Position numbers and translations under genes: made by a program
In this document: positions 1 through 7,988 of the stretch, piece by piece
Position numbering within the stretch: position 1 is the stretch's first letter
Layout: each line of letters begins with the position of its first letter
NCBI GenBank assembly: GCA_023228125.1
Contig: JALOBT010000018.1
Span: 1 to 49,832 of the forward strand
Source: Candidatus Cloacimonadota bacterium
Lineage (GTDB): Bacteria; Cloacimonadota; Cloacimonadia; Cloacimonadales; Cloacimonadaceae
Direction of reading: 5' to 3'
Length of the DNA: 49,832 nucleotides
Notes under the pieces: model-generated
The model's database searches: none
What the model saw: the letters and a program-made list of their open reading frames with translations, nothing else
What the model was told of the DNA's origin: nothing

Positions 1-1
1 A

Positions 2-2035
2 ATTCAGGCCTTGTGGAAACCTGTGGCTACAGAAGAAGCCTTTGAAATAGTGCGCCGCAGGCTATTTGCCAATATCACCGATCAAAAATCGCTGGAAGAA
101 ACCTGCCGGGCCTATGCGGATTTTTACATTGCCAATAAGGATGACTTTCCCAATGAAACCCAGGAAGCGCATTACTATGAGCGTTTGAAACAGGCCTATC
201 CCATTCATCCTGAAATCTTTGACCGCTTGTATGAAGATTGGTCGAGCCTGGATAACTTCCAGAGGACGCGCGGAGTGCTCAAGCTCATGGCAAAGATCAT
301 TCATAAGCTCTGGATAGACGATAACAAAGACCCGCTGATCACGCCAGGCAATCTGCCTTTATACGATGCCGATGTCCGCCATGAAGTAATCTACTATCTG
401 CCTCAGGGTTGGGATCCTGTCCTGGAGAGAGACATCGATGGCTCACGCTCTGAAACCGCACAGATCGAGAAGAATGAAGCCAGATTTGGTCAATTGCAAG
501 CCTGTAAGAAGCTGGCGAGAACCATCTTCTTTGGCTCTGCCCCGCATGCGGTAGCCCTGCATGCTGCCCGCACTTCCAGGGGTATCGAATACAAGAGGAT
601 TCTGCTGGGAGTAGTGCAACCAGATCAGGTGATCGGTGTCTTCAAAGACGCCATGACACGTCTGGTGGATAAGCTGCATTACCTGAGCAATGCCGATAAT
701 AAGCTGTTTTGGTTTGATACGCGCCCGAACCTGAGGCGAGAGATGGAAGACCGCAAACGGCGCTTTAGCGATAAAGATGATGTAGTCCCAGTGATCAAAG
801 AGCAGCTTCAACGTTTGGTAAATAATGGCTGTTTCGACGGTATCCACATTTTCACGCGCTCTGATGATATTCCGGATGATTACTCGCTTCGGCTGGTGAT
901 CTTGCCACCAGATGCCTATTATCTGCGTTCTGGGGGTAGTTTCGCCATAGGGGGCACGCCAAATAGTGATGGAGCGAAGCGAATACTCACATCCCGGGGA
1001 GAGCAGCCCAGACTAAAACAAAACAGGCTAATCTTCCTGGCTGCCGATGGTGAAGTGATGGGTAGATTGAAAGACCAGGTGCTTACCTTGCTGGCTTGGG
1101 ATTCCATTCTCAAAGATATTCAAACTGTGAAGCTTAACCTTGACCAGTACCAGAGCAGACAGGCAAAGACAGGGTTTGAGGATGCCAGGAAGTCCATTGA
1201 TCGCCTCGTAAAAGAAACCTATAAATGGATCTTGGTGCCGGAACAGGATAAGGTGCCGGGTGATAAATTTGAAGCTTTCTCGATCAACCCAAGTGCAGCA
1301 AATCTCGTGGGAGAGATCGAGCGGATTCTAAGCGAAAACGAGCAACTGATAACGCAGTGGGCACCGATACATCTGCACAAGCTGCTCAAGCGGTGGTTCT
1401 GGAAAGAGGATATTCAAGACCTAAAAGCCAAGGATATCTGGCATAGCACTTGTTGCTATCTGTATCTTCCCAGGCTCAAGCATGAAAACAGCTTCTCCAA
1501 TGCTGTCGCAGCAGGGGCAGAGAGCAGAGACTTCTTTGGCCTGGCTTATGGTAAGGAATGTGATCAGTATCTTGGATTCTCTTATGGTAAGGCCATGACG
1601 CCTGTGTTTGATAGCTCCTTGCTGCTCATTGAGCCCTTATCAGCGGCAGAATATCAGGTAAAAAAAGATGCTGCAAGGACGCCATATCCCAATGAAACAG
1701 GCGCAGGAGAGCCCGGCACTGGTGGAACAGCGGATGGTGGCAGTGAAGGGGTAACTCCCCCAGATGGCGGTGGTGGCACAAGGCCTATTCCCGAGCCAGT
1801 CCCTTACAAGAAACGCTTCTATGGCCGGATTGATCTGAACCCACCCCGAGCTAAAGCAGACTTTGCCACGATTGTCGATGAGATAGTCTTGCATCTGATC
1901 AACAGCCCAACAGTAAACGCAAGTATCAAAATAGAAATCGAAGCAGACTGTCTGGAAGGCTTTGATGAAGCTACCCAGCGCACAATAAAAGAAAACTGTA
2001 ATACACTCAAGTTTGATTTGAGTGAGTTTGAATAA
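2..2035 (+). CDS. DUF499-family (COG1483) ATPase, C-terminal part, 5' end outside window
   Basis: The reading frame is open from base 2, so the gene starts upstream of the window; 677 residues are visible. The visible start (ALWKPVATEEAFEIVRRRLF) is, from memory, a hallmark segment of large DUF499 proteins, whose P-loop ATPase domain would lie in the missing N-terminal part. A Gly/Pro-rich linker near residues 570-600 precedes a C-terminal domain that ends in ...LKFDLSEFE, as is usual for the family. DUF499 ATPases occur in defence islands next to DUF1156-type adenine methylases and helicases (established context, recalled). Base composition resembles the chromosome more than the AT-rich genes that follow, so it probably belongs to a separate module whose other genes lie to the left. 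Confidence 0.75.
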   Translation: MQALWKPVATEEAFEIVRRRLFANITDQKSLEETCRAYADFYIANKDDFPNETQEAHYYERLKQAYPIHPEIFDRLYEDWSSLDNFQRTRGVLKLMAKIIHKLWIDDNKDPLITPGNLPLYDADVRHEVIYYLPQGWDPVLERDIDGSRSETAQIEKNEARFGQLQACKKLARTIFFGSAPHAVALHAARTSRGIEYKRILLGVVQPDQVIGVFKDAMTRLVDKLHYLSNADNKLFWFDTRPNLRREMEDRKRRFSDKDDVVPVIKEQLQRLVNNGCFDGIHIFTRSDDIPDDYSLRLVILPPDAYYLRSGGSFAIGGTPNSDGAKRILTSRGEQPRLKQNRLIFLAADGEVMGRLKDQVLTLLAWDSILKDIQTVKLNLDQYQSRQAKTGFEDARKSIDRLVKETYKWILVPEQDKVPGDKFEAFSINPSAANLVGEIERILSENEQLITQWAPIHLHKLLKRWFWKEDIQDLKAKDIWHSTCCYLYLPRLKHENSFSNAVAAGAESRDFFGLAYGKECDQYLGFSYGKAMTPVFDSSLLLIEPLSAAEYQVKKDAARTPYPNETGAGEPGTGGTADGGSEGVTPPDGGGGTRPIPEPVPYKKRFYGRIDLNPPRAKADFATIVDEIVLHLINSPTVNASIKIEIEADCLEGFDEATQRTIKENCNTLKFDLSEFE

Positions 2036-2116
2036 ACGAAGTAGCATGGATTATAATATCACATGAGATTGTAATGATAAACCTTGATATCATATAACTA
2101 CAAAGGCAGGAATAAT

Positions 2117-4282
2117 ATGCAAAATATTTCAATTGAATTCCATAACTGCTACGGGATAAACTCTCTTAGCCATACCTTCGACTTTTCTATCAATCGTGTC
2201 TATTCAATTTATGCATCTAATGGATCGATGAAAACATCTTTTGCGAAGACATTTAAGGATTTTAGTAAAGGAGAAGATTCGAAAGATTTGGTCTATAAAA
2301 ACCGTGTTTCAACAAGAGTTATTAGCGATAATATCAACAGCATTTCTCCTGACAATGTTTTTGTTATAGAACCATACGTCGAGAAGTACGAGTCGGAGAG
2401 TCAATCAACACTACTTGGAAATGAGAAACTGAGGACCAGGCACAACAATGCTATGAAGAACATTGACGCTAAAAAAAAGGTTCTTTTGGGCAAGCTGAGC
2501 ACGCTGTCGGGCATTAAGAAACATGAAGATATTGAAAATACAATCTGTTCTGATTTTGCAAATAACGATTTTTACACAGTTATCAAGAAGATTTCAGAAG
2601 CTATCCCCTACAGCCAAGTTGAAAAATTTAGTTCAATTCCTTATAGAGTTATTATCAATGATAAAACGCTCAAAATACTTGGTTCACCCAATGTCGAGTC
2701 AGAATTAAGACTATATATGGAAAAGTACGATGAACTGATAGAAAACACCAAATACCTTAAAAGAGGGTTTGATCATACTAACGTACAGAATGTTCACAAA
2801 AGCCTAAAAGATAATAAGTTCTTCGAAGCAAATCACTCTGTCATATTAAACTCAAAAGACCAACCAACTGTTATAGATAGCGAAGTTGATCTTAATAAGA
2901 TCATTGACGACGAAATGAAATCAGTACTATCTGACGATGTGTTAAAAACACGTTGGGAGTTAGTTGAAAAGAATTTCACTAATGAAGAATCAAGGCAGTT
3001 AAGAATCTTGTTAGATAGTAACAAAGACATCATACGAGATCTTGTAGATATTAGCAAATTAAAGAAGAATCTTTGGGGGTCATACCTGTCTGTACAAGAT
3101 TGTTCTGTTTTGTGTACGGATTACTTAAATACATTTGATGAAATGAAAGTTGAAATAGCAAAAATAGTCGCAGAGGCGAAAATAGATGCACCTACATGGA
3201 CTGGCGTTTTAAACATCTTTAACACACGTTTTTCTGTACCATTCAGATTAGACATCCAGAATAAGAGTGATGTGGTTCTCAATGAATCAAAACCTATCCT
3301 CACATTTACTTATAGTGACAGAACAGGTGAGTGTGTTGAGATTGACGAAGATTCTATTATTCGAATTCTGAGTCAGGGTGAAAAGAGAGCTCTTTACATA
3401 CTTAACATTATATTTGAAGTAGAAGTTAGGAGGTTAAACAATCGCAGTACGCTGTTTGTGATTGACGATGTTGCGGACTCGTTTGACTACAAAAATAAAT
3501 ATGCTATTATTGAGTACCTTCATGACATGGCAAATGTGCAATATTTCAGTATGATAATCCTCACGCATAATTTCGATTTCTTTAGAACCATGAAAAGCAG
3601 ATTAGGGATTCCACGTAACCATAACTTAAGTCCCATAAAGACAATTGATAGAATCTCACTTGAAATAGCTTCATATCAAGGTAACCCCTATCCAACTTGG
3701 GTCTCGAAATTGCCTAATGACAAACGTTGTTTATTGGCATCTATACCATTTGTGAGAAATATTTCTGAACACACTGAAAATAGTGACTCGTACCGTAAGT
3801 TGACATCTTTGCTCCATATTAAACCAGACACATACACTGTCACAGTCCAAGACTTATTAATCATATATGATGAACTCAGAATCAAAACATTGCCAAGCCC
3901 TATACCTAATTCTACCGATAAGGTTTTTGATATTATATCCATTGAGGCCAACTCAATAGGCCAGGCTGACATACATACTGCAATGCTTGAGGAGAAGCTA
4001 ATACTCTCAATTTGGATTCGCTTAAAAGCAGAACAATATATGATCGCAAAAATCAATGATCCCACTAAAATCATGGGGATTACCAAATATCAAACAGCCA
4101 AGCTGTACAATGAGTTTAAGAGTATGTTCTCAGCAGAATCAATTGAACTGGGTATTTTACATAGGGTTATCCTCATGACACCTGAAAACATCCATGTGAA
4201 TTCATTTATGTATGAGCCTATACTGGATATGGATATTGATCATTTAAAGGTACTGCTTAAAGATGTTAATGCCTTGCAGTAG
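2117..4282 (+). CDS. ABC/RecF-like AAA ATPase, PrrC/RloC-like layout (candidate defence ATPase)
   Basis: The 721-residue protein has a split ABC-type ATPase: a P-loop at residues 33-40 (ASNGSMKT), ABC signature LSQGE at 418-422, Walker B with DD at 450-451 (FVIDD), and an H-loop His484 (LTHN). About 375 mainly helical residues separate P-loop and signature, and some 235 residues follow the H-loop. This layout resembles the AAA_13 group that includes PrrC and RloC. The P-loop is atypical: both consensus glycines are replaced (Ala33, Met38) while Lys39 and Thr40 remain. The C-terminal part contains R547-x3-E551 and His567, reminiscent of the Arg/Glu/His set of anticodon nucleases, but this is inference. 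The ATG at 2117 is chosen over an upstream TTG because AGGCAGG lies 6 nt before it. The gene is AT-rich, like the next two, suggesting joint transfer. Confidence 0.7.
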   Translation: MQNISIEFHNCYGINSLSHTFDFSINRVYSIYASNGSMKTSFAKTFKDFSKGEDSKDLVYKNRVSTRVISDNINSISPDNVFVIEPYVEKYESESQSTLLGNEKLRTRHNNAMKNIDAKKKVLLGKLSTLSGIKKHEDIENTICSDFANNDFYTVIKKISEAIPYSQVEKFSSIPYRVIINDKTLKILGSPNVESELRLYMEKYDELIENTKYLKRGFDHTNVQNVHKSLKDNKFFEANHSVILNSKDQPTVIDSEVDLNKIIDDEMKSVLSDDVLKTRWELVEKNFTNEESRQLRILLDSNKDIIRDLVDISKLKKNLWGSYLSVQDCSVLCTDYLNTFDEMKVEIAKIVAEAKIDAPTWTGVLNIFNTRFSVPFRLDIQNKSDVVLNESKPILTFTYSDRTGECVEIDEDSIIRILSQGEKRALYILNIIFEVEVRRLNNRSTLFVIDDVADSFDYKNKYAIIEYLHDMANVQYFSMIILTHNFDFFRTMKSRLGIPRNHNLSPIKTIDRISLEIASYQGNPYPTWVSKLPNDKRCLLASIPFVRNISEHTENSDSYRKLTSLLHIKPDTYTVTVQDLLIIYDELRIKTLPSPIPNSTDKVFDIISIEANSIGQADIHTAMLEEKLILSIWIRLKAEQYMIAKINDPTKIMGITKYQTAKLYNEFKSMFSAESIELGILHRVILMTPENIHVNSFMYEPILDMDIDHLKVLLKDVNALQ

Positions 4283-4355
4283 TGGAGCGGCCTCGTTAGA
4301 CGCCTCTACGCAAAGTAATCATTTATGCAATTACAAGAATTAATGGGAGATTATT

Positions 4356-5447
4356 ATGATAGGTGAAAGTAATATCCAAAGGGGGAGGCTTAAAGGATAC
4401 ATATTCGAGTTGGTTGTAAGAAGATGGCTCAAGATAAATGACTACAAGCCGGTAATGCCACTTGGGAAAATCGAAAGCAGCAGTTTGATTCGGCAGCGTA
4501 GGTTTTCCTTTACAGAGATCAGGGGACGAGGCTGTTGGCATCAAATTGATGTTCCCTGCGACTATTCCAACTACATCCCATTTGTAAACCCTATTAGGCT
4601 ATTAGTAGAAGTTAAGTTTCTATCAAAAGTAGTTTCCAAGGAGCATGTCAGAGCGTTCATTGGAGTTGTTAAGGATATCTCAGAGAATTACTTCGTCTCG
4701 CCTCATTGTAATGGTGGTTCAGGTAAGACGAAAGATACCTTCAAGAAAATACGATATAATGAGCTTGGTGTGATGTTTTCAGCATCAGGCTTTAATAAGG
4801 AAGCAGAGGGACTGGCATATGCTCATAATATTCAGACTGTCTCATATAAGAATAATCCCCTTGTAGATAGCATAACAAGTATAATTAAGATAATCGAAGA
4901 AGAAGACCTGTATGCGGAATTCTGCTTATCTAAGAATGTCGATACTGACTTCAAACAAGCATTTTATTCAGTTTTACAGGATCGACTTGAAGCAGCTGAA
5001 CTGATTACCAGATTCCGAGCTAGAGATAGCATAAGTGTTCATATTTCTATGCTCAAAGAGAGCATGAAGAGAATCAAATCTGTCTTTTTCGGGACTACAC
5101 CAGAAGGTATTGTTCTCCAATTTTTCAGCAAAGCTGCTTTCCCAGACGGCCTATTCTCTGATACTAATGACCAACAATGTGAAGTCTACTATGAAGGGGG
5201 TGTAACGACAATAGTTTTCTATATGATTTTTAGACAAGATGCAGAAAGGCATAGGTACTATTTTATTCCACCAAAACCACTACTGGACGCAATATCATTT
5301 GGGCAAAATGAAACGCTTTTTCAAAAAGCGAGATACTTCACTCAAGTATCAGTTGTTATTAGCATAGCAGGATTAAAACGATTGGTTAGTCTAAATTTAC
5401 GCGATGATTGGACTGCTGATATTAGGAAACCATACAAAGCTAGATAA
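4356..5447 (+). CDS. PD-(D/E)XK nuclease-fold protein of the AT-rich cassette
   Basis: This 363-residue protein has no name that I recognise. Residues 10-110 show a restriction-endonuclease-like core: a helix with Glu19 (YIFELVVRRWL), then Asp65 (HQIDVPCDY), then the strand LLVEVKF with Glu85-x-Lys87. That is a D-x19-E-x-K arrangement. Between residues 101 and 155 the chain still looks alpha/beta, with a helix (VRAFIGVVKDI) and a strand (LGVMFSASGF). Residues 190-363 form a second domain without a recognised motif. The start is set by GGGAGA 6 nt upstream of the ATG. It lies 73 bp after the ATPase gene and 54 bp before the STAND gene on the same strand, so the three are probably one transcription unit. 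Inferred role: the nuclease effector, or a DNA-binding partner, of the neighbouring ATPase. Confidence 0.65.
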   Translation: MIGESNIQRGRLKGYIFELVVRRWLKINDYKPVMPLGKIESSSLIRQRRFSFTEIRGRGCWHQIDVPCDYSNYIPFVNPIRLLVEVKFLSKVVSKEHVRAFIGVVKDISENYFVSPHCNGGSGKTKDTFKKIRYNELGVMFSASGFNKEAEGLAYAHNIQTVSYKNNPLVDSITSIIKIIEEEDLYAEFCLSKNVDTDFKQAFYSVLQDRLEAAELITRFRARDSISVHISMLKESMKRIKSVFFGTTPEGIVLQFFSKAAFPDGLFSDTNDQQCEVYYEGGVTTIVFYMIFRQDAERHRYYFIPPKPLLDAISFGQNETLFQKARYFTQVSVVISIAGLKRLVSLNLRDDWTADIRKPYKAR

Positions 5448-5501
5448 AGATAGGGTAATTGTGAAAAACGTTTATCAATCAAAGGCTCTGGTTATTAGTA
5501 T

Positions 5502-7784
5502 ATGAAATCACAAGCACAGCAAGTAACATTTGAGCTTCATACTCTTGGATGGAGAGCATTTCAGGATTTATGCTTTACTATACTTAGAGAAGAATTCGGA
5601 CACAAATGCCAGCTCTTATCCTATGTTAAAGATTTGGGACAAGATATCATTTACACGGGAGAGAGCTCACTTGAAAGTAATCTTACCGAGTTATTTATAA
5701 TTCAATGCAAGCATAGAAGCAAACCGGATATCTCCTTAACAGTGGGTATGTTTACCGAAGAAGTTGCGAAACTAAAAGCACTTAGTAAAGTTAAGCACAT
5801 AAGAAATTACTATATTGTTACCAATATGATAGTTGCTGGAGAAGCTGAGTTAAAAATACGAGAACGCATTCAAACAGAGTGCAATATCCCCAATGTTCTG
5901 ATCTATGGTAAAGATTGGTTGGATCGTACCATATTGGAAAATAGACGACTTAGGCAATTAGTTCCCAGAATTTATGGCCTTGGCGATTTGAGCCAGATAT
6001 TAGATGAGAGGGCATACCAACAATCAATTGAAATTCTTGGAATAATGGGTGATGAACTAAGCAAATTTGTAATTACCGATGCTTATAGAAAAAGCGTTAA
6101 GGCATTGTCGGAGAAAAATGTCGTCCTTTTACTAGGAGAACCAATGGCAGGCAAAACAACCATTGCTGCCTTCTTATGCATGAGTATGATCGATGAAGGC
6201 ACTTTCAGTTTTATTCAAGTTAATGATCTATATGAATTAAAGAAACATTGGAACACGAAAGAAAAACAGTTATTTTGGATAGATGACGTATTTGGAGCAA
6301 CTCGCTATAATGAAGAAAAATCTGAAGAATTTAACAAACTCTTTATATATCTATCGGGATTGATTCAGAAAGGTAGTAAGGTGATTCTGACCTCTCGTAC
6401 GTACATTTTTCACCAAGCACAAAAACACTTAAAAAGTAGCGTTTCACAGATATTTTCAGATTCGCAAGTAGTTATTCATGTAGCAGATTTAACTACCGAT
6501 GAAAAGCAGTATCTTCTATATAATCATATAAAATATGGAAATCAAGACAAGTCTTTCCAAACTAAAATCAAGTCGCTTTTAGATGATGTTGTTAAAAATC
6601 AAGAAATACTCCCTGAGATTGCAAGGCGGTTAGGAAACAGAATCTACACCAAAAATTTGAGTATTTCAGAGTCTGGTTTAAAAGAGTTCATAAACAAGCC
6701 TATCGATTATCTTTATGATACAATCTCGAGTCTGAGTGAAGAATCAATAGCTGCCATGATTCTGGTATTTTCTCATGCTAACAAACTACCAAGTCCTGTA
6801 AAATTGACACAGACAGATAAAGAGATGCTTGAATTGTTAACCTCTAATGCATCAAGAGCTGTACAAATGCTCCAAGTTCTGAGGGATGACTTCTTGCTAT
6901 TAACTCAAGGCAATGAAAGGAATTGGAGATTTAAGCACCCAACACTCATGGAGGCAGTAGCTAAACACTTATCAAAGAATCCTGAGCTTTTGGATGTGTA
7001 CATTAAACATGCACCATTAAATATTGTTTTGAATGATATCGCATGTATAGGAGCTTTAAGAAGTTCCAATAGACTGATATTGCCGGAAAGTTTATATGGT
7101 GACCTATTAGACAGATTAGATCTCGATGATAATCTTCAGATTAGGGATAAATTGTTCAGCTTTTTGGCATATCACACCGATAATGATTTTATAAGATTAT
7201 ACAAGATTAAGTATCCAAGGTTTATAAAACGCAACTATTTCCCACTGAGTGAGTTAGAAAGACATCCACTAGTCATAATTAGTAAGGTGTTGTACAAAGA
7301 AGGAATGTTAGACGATGTCGATATTTTTGAAATCAATGAATTTATAAGTGAGTGCAGTTTGGATTATCCCGATATATATATTCTCAAAGACGACAAACTT
7401 CAAGAAGTAATTGGACTCGATAACTTTACGCTACTTCAAAAGCAGATTATAGATGAGGTTGCAAATGACTATGTGCGGCAGATTGATTGTTGGTTTGATT
7501 TTTATCGGGATGAAAATCCTTCCGAAGCAGATTACTATATGAATGATTTGATAAAACTGTATAGTGAGTTGCAAGACATCTATTCCACAAATGAAGAAGT
7601 ATACTCAGCAACTGAGTCAGCGATGGAACTGATCATAACAAAAATTGTCGACAAACACGAAGAACATGAGTATTATCAAGCGAGACATGAAGAAGAAATG
7701 TATGACTCCTGGAAAGACGGAGGATGTAATGTATCACAAGTTAGTCCCGATTCAAGTAGTGTGTTCTCTGATTTGGACTCATGA
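5502..7784 (+). CDS. Mrr-like nuclease fused to STAND NTPase (nSTAND3 type)
   Basis: The 760-residue protein has an N-terminal restriction-endonuclease domain of Mrr type: Asp48 in LGQDIIY followed by Gln68-x-Lys70 in FIIQCKH (the QxK variant). A P-loop NTPase follows, with Walker A GEPMAGKTT at 212-220, Walker B FWIDD at 258-262 and a probable sensor segment ILTSRTYIF. The remaining 400 or so residues are helical and presumably form the sensing and winged-helix part. This matches NTPases annotated as nSTAND3, and the nuclease-STAND plan is shared with Avs-like anti-phage sensors. The C-terminus lacks a long TPR array, so it is shorter than classical Avs proteins. No strong ribosome binding site precedes ATG 5502. 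Base composition is as AT-rich as the two preceding genes. Confidence 0.75.
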   Translation: MKSQAQQVTFELHTLGWRAFQDLCFTILREEFGHKCQLLSYVKDLGQDIIYTGESSLESNLTELFIIQCKHRSKPDISLTVGMFTEEVAKLKALSKVKHIRNYYIVTNMIVAGEAELKIRERIQTECNIPNVLIYGKDWLDRTILENRRLRQLVPRIYGLGDLSQILDERAYQQSIEILGIMGDELSKFVITDAYRKSVKALSEKNVVLLLGEPMAGKTTIAAFLCMSMIDEGTFSFIQVNDLYELKKHWNTKEKQLFWIDDVFGATRYNEEKSEEFNKLFIYLSGLIQKGSKVILTSRTYIFHQAQKHLKSSVSQIFSDSQVVIHVADLTTDEKQYLLYNHIKYGNQDKSFQTKIKSLLDDVVKNQEILPEIARRLGNRIYTKNLSISESGLKEFINKPIDYLYDTISSLSEESIAAMILVFSHANKLPSPVKLTQTDKEMLELLTSNASRAVQMLQVLRDDFLLLTQGNERNWRFKHPTLMEAVAKHLSKNPELLDVYIKHAPLNIVLNDIACIGALRSSNRLILPESLYGDLLDRLDLDDNLQIRDKLFSFLAYHTDNDFIRLYKIKYPRFIKRNYFPLSELERHPLVIISKVLYKEGMLDDVDIFEINEFISECSLDYPDIYILKDDKLQEVIGLDNFTLLQKQIIDEVANDYVRQIDCWFDFYRDENPSEADYYMNDLIKLYSELQDIYSTNEEVYSATESAMELIITKIVDKHEEHEYYQARHEEEMYDSWKDGGCNVSQVSPDSSSVFSDLDS

Positions 7785-7894
7785 GTTACAATGTGAAAGT
7801 GATTCGAGTTTCTAAAGAAAGAGGTTGAAAATAAACCTACCATACTAAACTTGGATTGCTTTACATCAATATTGACAGATACTTCTGAGGCAGT

Positions 7895-7940
7895 ATCAGG
7901 CACGAAGGTGTGTGGTTTTATACCCCTTTTCCTGCCTGAT
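7895..7940. terminator. Possible hairpin between convergent genes
   Basis: ATCAGGCA at 7895-7902 pairs perfectly with TGCCTGAT at 7933-7940 across a loop of 30 nt. It sits between the convergent STAND and primase-helicase genes. There is no clear T-run after the stem on the plus strand, so a terminator role is only a guess. The rest of 7785-7988 shows nothing recognisable. Confidence 0.3.
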
Positions 7941-7988
7941 GATTGGATGGCAAAGTAGAAGAATCCATTCTCAAGGAGTATTTTTCAT

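Noticed and set aside
2117..5447. Assigning the ATPase and nuclease pair to Lamassu or Septu
   Set aside because: Lamassu SMC subunits have long coiled-coil arms and Septu has an HNH partner; neither fits, and the Mrr-STAND gene would be unexplained.
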